Origin: Ferrovibrio sp.
GTDB lineage: Bacteria; Pseudomonadota; Alphaproteobacteria; Ferrovibrionales; Ferrovibrionaceae
Assembly: GCA_017991315.1 (NCBI GenBank)
Contig: JAGOQS010000001.1
Coordinates: 124,001 to 188,000 of the forward strand
Direction: 5' to 3'
Length of the DNA: 64,000 nucleotides
How positions within the stretch are numbered: position 1 is the stretch's first letter; each line of letters begins with the position of its first letter. A program made the translations under genes and the position numbers. Positions 44,086-53,158 of this stretch are shown here, piece by piece. Below the pieces are notes generated by a model. The model was given only the letters and a program-made list of their open reading frames with translations. It had not been told where the DNA came from and made no database searches.

Positions 44086-44691
44086 ATGGCGCGGCGCTTT
44101 GACGGCGGCAAGCTGGTCATCGCCAGCCATAACAAGGGCAAGCTGCGCGAAATCGCCGATCTGCTGCGGCCCTATAATGTCGATACGGTGTCGGCTGGCG
44201 ACCTAGGCCTGCCGGAGCCGGAAGAGACCGGCAGCACCTTCGTTGCCAATGCCGAATTGAAGGCGCTGGCTTCGGCGCGCGGCGCCAACCTGCCGGCTTT
44301 GGCCGATGATTCCGGCATGAGCGTCGATTGCCTGCATGGCGATCCCGGCATTTATTCCGCCCGCTGGGCCGGGCCCGAGAAAGATTTCCAGCTTGCCATG
44401 CGCAAGGTGTGGGATGCGGTGGAGAAATCCGGAGTGCAAGGTGTGGTGGCGGCGCAGTTCGTCTGCGTGCTCACGCTGGCCTGGCCCGATGGCCATGTTG
44501 AAAGCTTTTCCGGCATCCTGCCGGGCCAGCTCGTCTGGCCGCCGCGCGGTCTCAAGGGCTTTGGCTATGATCCGATGTTCGTCGCCGATGGCCAGGCGTT
44601 AAGCTTCGGCGAAATGGAGCCGGAGGCGAAGCACGCGATCAGCCATCGTGCGCTGGCCTTCCGTCAGCTCATCGATGCCTGTTTCGCCTGA
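44086..44691 (+). CDS. rdgB: Non-canonical purine NTP pyrophosphatase (RdgB/HAM1)
   Basis: This house-cleaning enzyme of 201 residues hydrolyses dITP, XTP and related nucleotides to monophosphates. The start motif [37 protein letters not shown] and the closing [12 protein letters not shown]...[10 protein letters not shown] are diagnostic. It is 6 bp after rph, with GGAAAG before the ATG. Its end overlaps the hemW start by 17 bp, so the three genes form one unit. Confidence 0.97.
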   Translation: MARRFDGGKLVIASHNKGKLREIADLLRPYNVDTVSAGDLGLPEPEETGSTFVANAELKALASARGANLPALADDSGMSVDCLHGDPGIYSARWAGPEKDFQLAMRKVWDAVEKSGVQGVVAAQFVCVLTLAWPDGHVESFSGILPGQLVWPPRGLKGFGYDPMFVADGQALSFGEMEPEAKHAISHRALAFRQLIDACFA

Positions 44692-45859
44692 CCGCATCCC
44701 GCCACGCGGTTTCGGCCTCTATGTGCATTGGCCCTTCTGCGTCTCGAAATGCCCCTATTGCGACTTCAATTCCCATGTCCGCGAGCGTGTCGACGAGGCA
44801 CGCTGGCGCGCGGCCTTGCTGGCCGAACTCGATCATTATGCCGCGGCCGGCTATGGCCGGGGCGAGAAGCTGACCTCGGTGTTTTTCGGCGGCGGCACGC
44901 CCTCGCTGATGGCACCGGAAACCGCTGCCGCCATCCTGCGGCGCGCGGAAAGCCTGTGGGGCTTCGCCGCTGACATCGAGATCACGCTGGAAGCCAACCC
45001 GAATTCGGCGGAAGCGGCGAAATTCGCCGGTTTCGCCGCAGCCGGCGTCAACCGGCTTTCCATCGGCGTGCAGAGCTTCGATGCGAGCGTGCTGAAATTC
45101 CTGAGCCGCGCCCATGATGCCGATGAAGCGCGCCGCGCCATCGCAGCCGCCCGCGCCGCCGTGCCGCGCTATTCCTTCGACCTGATCTATGCCCGGCCCG
45201 AGCAATCCGCCGCCGCCTGGCGCGACGAATTGCTGAGCGCTCTCGATCTCGCTGGCGACCACCTTTCGCTCTACACCCTCACCATTGAACCGAATACCGG
45301 CTTTGCCGGCGCGGTGGCACGCGGCACGCTGCGGCCGATGCCGGCGGATGATCAGGCGGCGCTCTATGACCTGACGCAGGAGATCATGGCCGAGGCCAGC
45401 ATGCCGGCCTACGAGATTTCCAACCATGCTAAGCTGGGCGGCGAGAGCCGGCACAACCTGGTCTACTGGCGCTCTGGCGCCTATCTCGGCATCGGCCCCG
45501 GTGCCCATGGCCGCGTGCGCGATACGGCTGGCATCTGGCAGGCGACACAGACCCGGCGCAAGCCGGAAATCTGGCTGGAGCAGGTAGAGGCCCAGGGCCA
45601 TGGCCGCGAAACCATGACAGCGATTGATCATCGCGAACGCGCCGAGGAAGCGTTGATGATGGGGTTGCGCCTGGCGGAAGGCGTGCATGATGCCAACCTG
45701 CGCGCGGTCTGCGGCATCGGCCTTGATGATCTGGTGCCGCGCCAGCGTTCGCAGCCATTGGAGGCCGCCGGATTGCTCAAGCGCGACGAAGCGCGGCTGG
45801 TGGCGACCACGGAAGGCCGGGCTGTGCTGGATGGCTTGCTCGCACGGTTATTGGCCTAG
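44675..45859 (+). CDS. hemW: Radical SAM heme chaperone HemW (CPO III-like)
   Basis: This protein has 394 residues, starting at ATG 44675 inside the end of rdg[20 protein letters not shown] carries CxxxCxxC for the radical SAM cluster, followed by [11 protein letters not shown] and [11 protein letters not shown]. The extra cysteine of true coproporphyrinogen oxidase HemN (CxxxCxxCxC) is replaced by Phe (CPYCDF), which places it with HemW, a heme-delivery chaperone. A C-terminal HTH-like HemW segment follows. Heme delivery fits the window's several heme proteins. Confidence 0.93.
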   Translation: MPVSPDRIPPRGFGLYVHWPFCVSKCPYCDFNSHVRERVDEARWRAALLAELDHYAAAGYGRGEKLTSVFFGGGTPSLMAPETAAAILRRAESLWGFAADIEITLEANPNSAEAAKFAGFAAAGVNRLSIGVQSFDASVLKFLSRAHDADEARRAIAAARAAVPRYSFDLIYARPEQSAAAWRDELLSALDLAGDHLSLYTLTIEPNTGFAGAVARGTLRPMPADDQAALYDLTQEIMAEASMPAYEISNHAKLGGESRHNLVYWRSGAYLGIGPGAHGRVRDTAGIWQATQTRRKPEIWLEQVEAQGHGRETMTAIDHRERAEEALMMGLRLAEGVHDANLRAVCGIGLDDLVPRQRSQPLEAAGLLKRDEARLVATTEGRAVLDGLLARLLA

Positions 45860-45868
45860 GGGGCTGAC

Positions 45869-46390
45869 ATGACCGACATCATCGTGACGCCCGATCCTGA
45901 TGGCCGCGCCGGCTGGCTGGAGCGTAGCGGCATGCGCATGCGCTGCGCGCTTGGCAAGGGCGGCTGCAAGCCGGCGCTTGAGAAGCGCGAAGGCGATGGC
46001 GCCACGCCCTTGGGCCGCTGGCCGCTGCGGCTGGTCTTCATCCGCCAGGATCGCGTGGCACCGCCCCGCTGCGCCCTGCCCCTGGTGCCGCTGGATAGCG
46101 GCATGGGCTGGTGCGACGACCCGGCCGACCCGGCCTATAACCGGCCCATACGGCTGCCCTTTGCCGCCAGCCATGAAAAGCTGTGGCGCGAGGATCACGT
46201 CTACGACCTGATCGTGGTGCTGGGGCATAATGACGATCCGCCCGTGCCGGGCATGGGCAGCGCCATTTTCCTGCATGTGGCGCGTGAGGGTTATGCCCCC
46301 ACCGAGGGCTGCGTCGCGCTGATGCGGGAAGACCTCGTTGCCCTGCTCGAACGCGTGAGCGTTGATGACGCGCTGGTGATCGGGAATTAG
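45869..46390 (+). CDS. L,D-transpeptidase (YkuD) family protein without signal peptide
   Basis: This protein has 173 residues. The catalytic stretch GSAIFLHVAREGYAPTEGCVALMREDL fits the YkuD pattern His...(S/T)xGC, with the nucleophilic Cys in PTEGC. The N-terminal half (GKGGCKPALEKREGDGATPLGRWPL) is the usual L,D-transpeptidase beta-sandwich with the G-D-x-x-T-P-x-G motif. No signal peptide is evident, so it might be cytoplasmic or use another route; family members cross-link or trim peptidoglycan. It lies 9 bp after hemW. Confidence 0.88.
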   Translation: MTDIIVTPDPDGRAGWLERSGMRMRCALGKGGCKPALEKREGDGATPLGRWPLRLVFIRQDRVAPPRCALPLVPLDSGMGWCDDPADPAYNRPIRLPFAASHEKLWREDHVYDLIVVLGHNDDPPVPGMGSAIFLHVAREGYAPTEGCVALMREDLVALLERVSVDDALVIGN

Positions 46391-46427
46391 CTTGCTGCGC
46401 TGCAATCGGGCGGGCTAGCATTTTCAT

Positions 46428-46976
46428 ATGCCTCCTCCGCTTCCTGTCGCCTTCGTGGCCGGCGATACCGGCCCCTGGCGGATCGAAAAAGTTGCTGCCT
46501 ATATCGGCGATGGCCTGGCGCCCGCCGCGCGCCTTGCGGTGATCGAAGGGGCGGCAACCCTGCCTGTCGGGGCCGCATGGCGGCTGCGCGGCGTCACGTC
46601 CAACACGCGCTATACCAGCCGGCCCGAACTTGCCGCCCTTGCCGCCGTGCAGGAAGGGCTCGGCCGGCCACAGGCTACGCGCGCGGCACTGATCCCGATC
46701 CGTAAGTCGGAAGCCTGGTGGGCACTGGCGCAGGATGAGCGCCGGGCGATCCTGGAGGAACAGTCGCGCCATATCGCCATCGGCCTGGAATACCTGCCGG
46801 CGGTGGCACGCCGGCTGCACCATAGCCGCGACCTTGGCGAGCCGTTCGATTTCCTCACCTGGTTTGAATATGCACCCGAGCAGGCCGAAGCCTTCGAGGA
46901 ACTGGTGCGGCGTCTGCGCCAGAGCGAGGAATGGCGCTACGTCGAGCGCGAGGTCGATATCCGCCTGAGCAGATAG
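46428..46976 (+). CDS. Chlorite dismutase-like heme protein (small clade II type)
   Basis: This protein of 182 residues has the length of the compact clade II chlorite dismutases. It carries AWWAL (Trp97-Trp98), SRHIAIG (His115, candidate proximal heme ligand), ARRLHHSRDLGEPFDFLTWFEY with Arg128 (candidate distal Arg, the residue needed for chlorite decomposition), and SEEWRYVEREVDIRL. These positions run one ahead of the numbering I recall for the Nitrobacter enzyme. Such enzymes turn chlorite into chloride and O2; other family members handle heme or peroxide. No chlorate or perchlorate reductase genes are near. There is no signal peptide, so it is cytoplasmic. The ribosome site is weak. Confidence 0.82.
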   Translation: MPPPLPVAFVAGDTGPWRIEKVAAYIGDGLAPAARLAVIEGAATLPVGAAWRLRGVTSNTRYTSRPELAALAAVQEGLGRPQATRAALIPIRKSEAWWALAQDERRAILEEQSRHIAIGLEYLPAVARRLHHSRDLGEPFDFLTWFEYAPEQAEAFEELVRRLRQSEEWRYVEREVDIRLSR

Positions 46977-46979
46977 GCC

Positions 46980-47486
46980 TCAGGCCGGCAGCGGCGAAGC
47001 CGGGAATTTGCAGTCGACCTTGAAGCGTTCTTCCGTTGAATCGGGATCAGGCTCGACGCCGATCAGGATCAGGTCCTTGCGCGCGGCGACGCCCGGATTG
47101 AAGAAATGCAGAATCTGGAAGATCTGCGGCACTTTCGGCTCGGCGATCACGCTGGTGGCCAGCGACACCATGCGGCAATCGGCGGCATAGACCACTTTGG
47201 TCAGGTCCGCCTGGGTGGCCACTTCGTTGAAGAACAGGCCATGGGTGCCCTGGCGCGCGGCATCGCGCACGCCTTCATTGGTGAGCTGCGCGCCATCGGC
47301 GCGAAAAGGGCGCTTCATGCCCTGGAACAGGAACCAGCCGAGCATGGTGGCGCAGGCGGTCTTGCCGCCGCCGGGCGGGCCGGCAATGAACACCACGTGG
47401 GAATAGCGCAGCCGTTGAGCCAGATGCTGCGCATCCGCCGGCATGAAGCCGAAATCCTCGAGCGACTTGTATACGCGAGCAACCAT
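46980..47486 (-). CDS. Small P-loop protein of unknown function
   Basis: This protein has about 168 residues. I took ATG 47486 (after GGGGAT) over the TTG five codons upstream. A Walker A motif AGPPGGGKTACATML lies near residues 35-50, preceded by ADAQHLAQRLRYSHVVFI. That layout is like the nucleotide-binding half of GspE/PilT-type secretion ATPases, but the Walker B, Asp-box and second half are missing. The rest (LFFNEVATQADLTKVVYAADCRMVSL) is not recognised. It converges with the chlorite dismutase-like gene, with 3 bp between the stops. It may be a degenerate ATPase or a small NTP-binding regulator. Confidence 0.6.
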   Translation of the reverse strand: MVARVYKSLEDFGFMPADAQHLAQRLRYSHVVFIAGPPGGGKTACATMLGWFLFQGMKRPFRADGAQLTNEGVRDAARQGTHGLFFNEVATQADLTKVVYAADCRMVSLATSVIAEPKVPQIFQILHFFNPGVAARKDLILIGVEPDPDSTEERFKVDCKFPASPLPA

Positions 47487-47684
47487 GATCCCCAAGCCCA
47501 AGCACTGAATGCAAGCGGCCCAAAGCTCCCATACTCATGGTCCGCACTCGATTGATTCTGACCACGAATGCAGCCTGACGCAAGGCCGTGGTCGGGCGTT
47601 TTATACAACAGCGTGTCGGCGCACCAAAATTAGGCAGAGTCGTCAGGTCAAAAAACCATAATATGACGAAATCAGGCTGCCCGA

Positions 47685-48899
47685 TCAGGCAGCTTGGCGG
47701 CGCAGGCCCAATTGCTGCCAAACGCTGAGCAGCGCATGGGTCAGGTCATGCATCATCGCGTCGGTATGTACCGGCGTCGGGGTGATGCGCAGTCGCTCGG
47801 TGCCGCGCGGCACGGTGGGATAGTTGATCGGCTGGATGTAGATGCCGTGTTCGGCCAGCAGCAGGTCGCTGGCCTGCTTGCACAGGGCAGGATCGCCCAC
47901 CATCACCGGCACGATATGGCTCTTGTTCACCAGTACCGGCAGCCCGGCATTGAGCAGCAGGCGGCGGAGCGTGGCGGCACGCTCCTGGTGCCGGGCGCGT
48001 TCCACCTGGCTCTGCTTCAGATAGCGCACGCTGGCGGCGGCGGCGGCGGCGACCGCCGGGGGCATCGTGGTGGTGAAGATGAAGCCGGCGGCATAGGAGC
48101 GGATGGCGTCCACCAGATTGCGCGAGCCGGCGATATAGCCGCCGACCACGCCGAAAGCCTTGCCCAGCGTGCCCTGGATCACCGTGATGCGCTGCATGGC
48201 ATTGTCGCGGTCGGCGACGCCGCCGCCACGGTTGCCATAGAGGCCGACGGCATGCACCTCGTCCAGATAGGTCATGGCGCCATACTTGTCGGCCAGGTCG
48301 CAGATGGCATGGATTGGGGCGATGTCGCCATCCATGGAATAGACGCTCTCGAAGGCGATCATCTTCGGCCGTTCCAGCGGCTGTTCCTTGAGCAGCTCCT
48401 CCAGATGCGCCAGGTCGTTGTGGCGCCACACCCGGCGCTCGCAGCCGCTCTGGCGGATGCCTTCGATCATCGAATTGTGGTTATCGGCATCGGAGAGGAT
48501 GATGCAGCCGGGCAGCAGTTTGCCCAGCGTGGAAAGCGTCGCCTGGTTGGCGACATAACCCGAGCCGAAGGCCAGCGCCGCTTCCTTGCCATGCAGGTCG
48601 GCGAGTTCTGCTTCCAGCGCCACGATGGCGTGGTGGTTGCCGGAAATGTTGCGCGTGCCGCCGGCACCGGCGCCATAACGCTGCACCGCCGCCACCATGG
48701 CTTCCGTCACCACCGGATGCTGGCCCATGCCGAGATAATCGTTGGAGCACCAGATGGTGATACGGGCCGGGCCAATGCCGGAAAAGTTGTCAGCAACAGG
48801 GAAGCTGCCCGCCTCGCGTGCCAGTTCAGTGAAGACACGATAGCGCTTCTCGGCGCGGAGCGCGTCGACGGCACGGCCGAATTGGCTTTCGTAATCCAT
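47685..48899 (-). CDS. hemA: 5-aminolevulinate synthase
   Basis: This PLP enzyme of 404 residues condenses glycine and succinyl-CoA to 5-aminolevulinate, the first step of heme synthesis in alphaproteobacteria. Motifs: [51 protein letters not shown] and [19 protein letters not shown] with the PLP Lys. The length and start [23 protein letters not shown] are typical. It stands alone; the 168 bp upstream hold no site I can name. With hemW it serves the cytochromes and heme proteins of the window. Confidence 0.97.
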   Translation of the reverse strand: MDYESQFGRAVDALRAEKRYRVFTELAREAGSFPVADNFSGIGPARITIWCSNDYLGMGQHPVVTEAMVAAVQRYGAGAGGTRNISGNHHAIVALEAELADLHGKEAALAFGSGYVANQATLSTLGKLLPGCIILSDADNHNSMIEGIRQSGCERRVWRHNDLAHLEELLKEQPLERPKMIAFESVYSMDGDIAPIHAICDLADKYGAMTYLDEVHAVGLYGNRGGGVADRDNAMQRITVIQGTLGKAFGVVGGYIAGSRNLVDAIRSYAAGFIFTTTMPPAVAAAAAASVRYLKQSQVERARHQERAATLRRLLLNAGLPVLVNKSHIVPVMVGDPALCKQASDLLLAEHGIYIQPINYPTVPRGTERLRITPTPVHTDAMMHDLTHALLSVWQQLGLRRQAA

Positions 48900-49067
48900 G
48901 GGGCACGCTCCGGGCTAGCGGGCAACAGATGCTGTACTGGCCGCCAAGGCCTTGAATTGCTTGAACTGCTGGTAGGGCACATTCTAGCGGCCCCGGCGGC
49001 GGGCTGGCTAGGGGGTGAATGCGGGACGGATCGTCGCAGGGATCATACTTATGTGTTAAGCTCGGCC

Positions 49068-49565
49068 ATGGCTTTCGACCTGGCGCGCCTCTCTGTGGTG
49101 GTCCTGGATGGCGAGCCGGGCGCGGCGCCGTTATGGCGCCAGCTCGGGGTTGGGCTTGGCCTGCGCAATCTTCAGGTTTTGGGGGATGTAGGCCAGGTTT
49201 GGCCGCGGCTTGGCGGCCAGGGGGCGGCGGATGTACTGCTGCTGCGCTGGGACGATGCCGGCAAGGCGGCCGGGTTGATGCGCCGGTTGCGCCGCGATGT
49301 GGACTCGCCCAATCCCTTCCTGCCCTGCCTGACAGTGGTTACGGCGTTAACCCTGGAGCGCGCCCGCGCCGCCCTGGATGCCGGTGTGCATGGCATCCTG
49401 GTGCCGCCTCTCTCCCCGCAGGCGCTGCGTCAGAAGCTGACCGAGGTGATCGAGACGCCGCGCAAGTTCATCCGCGTGGAGAGCTATTTCGGCCCCGACC
49501 GGCGGCGCCAGGCCCGCGCCGATTATGCCGGGCCGTTCCGCCGCGCCGCTGACAAGAAGCGGTAG
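49068..49565 (+). CDS. Degenerate receiver-domain protein with GPDRRR tail
   Basis: This 165-residue protein has a start at ATG 49068; the open frame running in from 47694 is only antisense to hemA. It has receiver-like alternation (VVVLDGEP, then VLLLRWDD, CLTVVTAL, GVHGILVPPLSP) but lacks a clean phosphoacceptor Asp after strand 3 and the conserved Lys (VPP instead of x-KP). The tail FIRVESYFGPDRRRQAR...GPFRR resembles the tail of Rhodospirillales response regulators. It is probably a pseudo-receiver acting by binding. It is tail to tail with an Hpt gene 24 bp away. Confidence 0.68.
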   Translation: MAFDLARLSVVVLDGEPGAAPLWRQLGVGLGLRNLQVLGDVGQVWPRLGGQGAADVLLLRWDDAGKAAGLMRRLRRDVDSPNPFLPCLTVVTALTLERARAALDAGVHGILVPPLSPQALRQKLTEVIETPRKFIRVESYFGPDRRRQARADYAGPFRRAADKKR

Positions 49566-49589
49566 GGCGGTAAAAAGCGACAGAGCCGT

Positions 49590-49994
49590 TCAGCGTGCCG
49601 CCGCCGCCAGGCTGGCGAGGATTTCCTTGCCCAGTTCGCCGGCATCGCCCTGCACGCGATTGTCGATCACCGTGCGCAAAGCCTGCACATGGGCATCGAT
49701 CACCGCCGGATCATAGGCGTTGCGCTCCTGGGACAGATGCAGATAGCGGCAGAGCAGGGCGCCGATATCCGTGACCAGCCGGTAGCCGAAAGTGGCGCCC
49801 TGGCCCTTGATGTCATGCGCCACTTCATAGGCACCCTTGAGGCCCATGGCCGGATTGGCGGCATCGATGCGGATGATGGCTTGGTCAAGCCGCTCAAGGT
49901 CGGCCGTGACCCAGCCGATATACTGCTCGGCCATGCCGGCCACGGCGGCCTGGGCCTGGGCCAGGGCGGCGGCGAAGTCGTCCTCCTGACTCAT
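49590..49994 (-). CDS. Hpt (histidine phosphotransfer) domain protein
   Basis: This helical protein has 134 residues. The phosphorylatable His lies in EVAHDIKGQGATFGY, matching the Hpt consensus HxxKGxxxxxG. No kinase or output domain is attached. Its ATG overlaps the end of the RND permease gene (ATGA, 49991-49994), so it is translated as the third gene of the efflux operon. It could relay phosphate from the hybrid kinase to receivers; why it is coupled to an efflux pump is unclear. Confidence 0.85.
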   Translation of the reverse strand: MSQEDDFAAALAQAQAAVAGMAEQYIGWVTADLERLDQAIIRIDAANPAMGLKGAYEVAHDIKGQGATFGYRLVTDIGALLCRYLHLSQERNAYDPAVIDAHVQALRTVIDNRVQGDAGELGKEILASLAAAAR

Positions 49995-52900
49995 TCCGCA
50001 GGCTCCGGCTTGGCATTGTCGACATCGGGGCGGCTCTCCATCTCGGAGAGGCGCTTGGCAATATAGCCAGCCGGCTTGGTGAAGCGGGCCAGCAGCAGAT
50101 ACAGCACCGGCACCACGAACAGGCTGAGCAGGGTGGCAAACGACATGCCGCCGACGATCACCCAGCCAAGCGCCTGCCGGCTCTCGGCACCCGCGCCATG
50201 GGCATAGGCCAGCGGCACGGCACCGAAGATGGTGGCGATGGTGGTCATCAGGATCGGCCGCAGGCGGGCGATGGAGGCCTCCACGGCGGCATCATAGATA
50301 TTGCGGCCTTCATCGCGGAGCTGATTGGCGAATTCCACGATCAGGATACCGTTCTTGGCGATCAGGCCTACCAGCATGATGATGCCGATCTGGCTGTAGA
50401 CATTCAGCGTCTGGCCCGAGAGCAGCAGGGCCGCCAAGGCGCCGGTCACCGCCAGCGGTACCGACAGGATGATGATGATCGGGTGAATCCAGCTTTCGAA
50501 CTGGCCGGCCAGCACCAGGAACACCACGATCAGCGCCAGGGCGAAGGTAATGAAGATTGCCGAGGAAGAATCCTTGTATTCGCGGCTCTGGCCGGCATAG
50601 GAGATGCGCACTTCGGGCGGCAGCACTTCAGCGGCAACGCCATCGAGATAGTCGAGGGCCTGTCCGAGCGTGTAGCCCGGCGTCATCGACGCCTCGATCA
50701 TCACCGAGCGCAGGCGGTCGGTACGCACCAGCTCGCGGGCATTGGCGCCTTCCTTAAGCGATACCAGGCTGGCCAGCGGCACCAGCTTGCCGCCGGTATT
50801 GCTGCCGCGCACATAGATGTTGTTCATGTCGTTCGGCGTCACGCGCTGCTCGACCGGGGCCTGTACCAGCACCTTGTATTGCTTGCCATCGCGCTGGAAG
50901 TTGGTCACTTCGCGCGAGCCCAGCATGGTCTCCAGGGTGCGGCCGATGGTTTCGATCGGCACGCCGAGATCGGCGGCGCGGTCGCGATCGATCTGCACCT
51001 GGATTTCCGGCCGGGTCGGCAGGTAATTCTTCTTCACGCCGAGAAGGTTCGGATTCTGCAGCGCGCGTTCGATGATGCGGTCGGACCAGTCGTCGAGCTG
51101 CTGGTAGGTGGAGCCGCCGAGGATGAAGCGCACCGGCGTCTGAGCGCCGGGCAGGCCAAGGCTCGGCGGGTTGACCACCACGGCACGCACGCCAGTCTGT
51201 GCCTGCAGTTCCTGGAACACCTGGCGCGCCACCTGCTGCTGCTTAACGCTGCGGTCAGCCCAATCCGCCATGCGCACCACGATCATGCCGGAATTCACCG
51301 GCGAGGGGCGACCGCCCCAGGCTGGCGCCACGTTGGACTGCACCACGGTGACGGCACCGGACTTGATATGCTTTTCCAGCACGCGCTCGATCAGAACTAT
51401 GTTGCGCCGGGTGTAGTCATAGGACGAGCCTTCCGGCCCCTCGATGATAACGAAGAAGGCGCCACGATCCTCGGTGGGGGCGAATTCACGCGGCAGCGAC
51501 TTGAACATCAGGAAGGCCGCGCCGGAGGCTAGCAGGCCGAGTGCCAGCACGACGATCGGTGCGTTCATCGACATACGGACCAGGCGGCCATAGGTATTGC
51601 CCATGCCGACGAAGAATTTCTCCGTCACGCGGTAGAACCAGCCTTCGTCCTTGGCTTCGTGCAGCAGCTTGGAACACATCATCGGTGTCAATGTCAGCGC
51701 GACGAATCCTGAGAATAATACTGCGGCTGCAACACTCATGCCGAATTCGCGGAACAACCGCCCGGTATTGCCTTCCATCAGCGAAATCGGCACGAACACC
51801 GCAATCAGCACCACTGTGGTGGCGATCACCGCGAAGCCGATCTGGCGCGCACCGCGCAAACTCGCCAGCAGCGGCGGCTCGCCAAGCTCGATGCGGCGAT
51901 GGATGTTTTCCAGCACCACGATGGCATCATCCACCACCAGGCCGATGGCCAGCACCAGTGCCAGCAGGGTGAGCACGTTGATCGAATAGCCGAGCGCGCC
52001 GATCACCATGAAGCTGCCGATCACCGAGACCGGGATGGCGACCGCCGGGATCAGCGTGGCGCGCCAGGAGCGCAGGAACAGGAAGATCACGCCGATCACC
52101 AGCGCCAGCGCCACGCTCAGCGCATGGAACACTTCGTAGATCGACTGGCTGATGAATTTCGACTGGTCGTAGGTCACTTCCATGCGCACGCCGGTCGGCA
52201 GGCTGCCTTGCAGGCGCTCCACCGTGGCGGTCACGCCGTTGGAAATTTCCATCGCGTTGGCCTTCGACTGGCGGATGATGCCAAGCCCGATGGCGGTGAC
52301 GCCGTTGATGCGCTGCTCTGTGCGGTCGTCCTCGGCGCCGAGTTCGACCTTGGCGACTTCGCCCAAGCGCAGCAGGTAGCCATCCTGCTCGCGCAGCACG
52401 ACATTGCGGAATTGCTGCGCGGTGCGCAGGCCGGATTCCGAGCGCACAGTGAATTCGCGCATGTTGCTTTCGATGCGGCCTGATGGCAGCTCGACATTCT
52501 GGCGCCGGATCGCTTCCTCGATATCCTGCACCGTGACATTGCGGGCCGCCATCGCCATGCGGTCGAGATAGACGCGCATGGAATAGCGCCGCGCGCCGTA
52601 GATATTCACCGAGGCAACGCCATCGATGATCGACAATTGGTCGACCAGATAGCGGTCGGCATAATCGGTCAGTTCGAGCAGGCTGAGGCGGTCGGAGAAC
52701 AGCGAGATATAGATGATCGGACGGGCATCGGCCTCGGTCTTGGCGATGATCGGCTGGTCGGCCTCGTCAGGCAGCCGCGACAGGATGCGGCCGACCTTGT
52801 CCCGCACGTCGTTGGCGGCGGCATCGACATTGCGCGAGAGGTTGAACTCGATGCTGATGGCGCTGGATTCCTCGCGGCTGGTCGAGGTGATGGTGCGGAT

Positions 52901-53128
52901 ACCCTCGATGCCGGCAACCGAATCCTCGATTACCTGGGTGATTTTGCTCTCGATGATCTCGGCCGAGGCGCCGCGATAGATGGTGGTGATATTCACCGCC
53001 GGCGGATCGATATCGGGATATTCGCGCACCGCCATGCCGCGCAGCGCGAACAAGCCGAAGATGATCAGCACCAGCGACATCACGGTGGCGAAAACCGGGC
53101 GCTTGATCGAAATATCGGAAAGAACCAT
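49991..53128 (-). CDS. RND multidrug efflux permease (AcrB/HAE1 family)
   Basis: This proton-driven inner-membrane exporter has 1045 residues. The start MVLSDISIKRPVFATVMSLVLIIFGLFAL, REYPDIDPPAVNITTIYRGASAE, a VDDAIVVLENIHRR segment carrying the proton-relay Asp residues (TM4), and a closing TLLSLFVVPVLYLLLARF are characteristic of HAE1 transporters. Twelve transmembrane helices and two large periplasmic loops fit the family. It lies 30 bp after the adaptor gene. There is no TolC-type outer-membrane gene nearby, so it probably uses a shared one. The substrate is unknown. Confidence 0.95.
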   Translation of the reverse strand: MVLSDISIKRPVFATVMSLVLIIFGLFALRGMAVREYPDIDPPAVNITTIYRGASAEIIESKITQVIEDSVAGIEGIRTITSTSREESSAISIEFNLSRNVDAAANDVRDKVGRILSRLPDEADQPIIAKTEADARPIIYISLFSDRLSLLELTDYADRYLVDQLSIIDGVASVNIYGARRYSMRVYLDRMAMAARNVTVQDIEEAIRRQNVELPSGRIESNMREFTVRSESGLRTAQQFRNVVLREQDGYLLRLGEVAKVELGAEDDRTEQRINGVTAIGLGIIRQSKANAMEISNGVTATVERLQGSLPTGVRMEVTYDQSKFISQSIYEVFHALSVALALVIGVIFLFLRSWRATLIPAVAIPVSVIGSFMVIGALGYSINVLTLLALVLAIGLVVDDAIVVLENIHRRIELGEPPLLASLRGARQIGFAVIATTVVLIAVFVPISLMEGNTGRLFREFGMSVAAAVLFSGFVALTLTPMMCSKLLHEAKDEGWFYRVTEKFFVGMGNTYGRLVRMSMNAPIVVLALGLLASGAAFLMFKSLPREFAPTEDRGAFFVIIEGPEGSSYDYTRRNIVLIERVLEKHIKSGAVTVVQSNVAPAWGGRPSPVNSGMIVVRMADWADRSVKQQQVARQVFQELQAQTGVRAVVVNPPSLGLPGAQTPVRFILGGSTYQQLDDWSDRIIERALQNPNLLGVKKNYLPTRPEIQVQIDRDRAADLGVPIETIGRTLETMLGSREVTNFQRDGKQYKVLVQAPVEQRVTPNDMNNIYVRGSNTGGKLVPLASLVSLKEGANARELVRTDRLRSVMIEASMTPGYTLGQALDYLDGVAAEVLPPEVRISYAGQSREYKDSSSAIFITFALALIVVFLVLAGQFESWIHPIIIILSVPLAVTGALAALLLSGQTLNVYSQIGIIMLVGLIAKNGILIVEFANQLRDEGRNIYDAAVEASIARLRPILMTTIATIFGAVPLAYAHGAGAESRQALGWVIVGGMSFATLLSLFVVPVLYLLLARFTKPAGYIAKRLSEMESRPDVDNAKPEPAE

Positions 53129-53158
53129 GGCTTGAGCCTCGTATTATATCCTGCCGGT

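Noticed and set aside
47676..47693. GCTGCC/GGCAGC hairpin at the end of hemA as a terminator
   Set aside because: The stem is short, overlaps the coding end, and the T-run on the minus strand is about 20 bases away.
47694..49067. Long plus-strand frame opposite hemA continuing into the receiver gene
   Set aside because: Its first part is antisense to hemA; only the part from ATG 49068 looks like protein.
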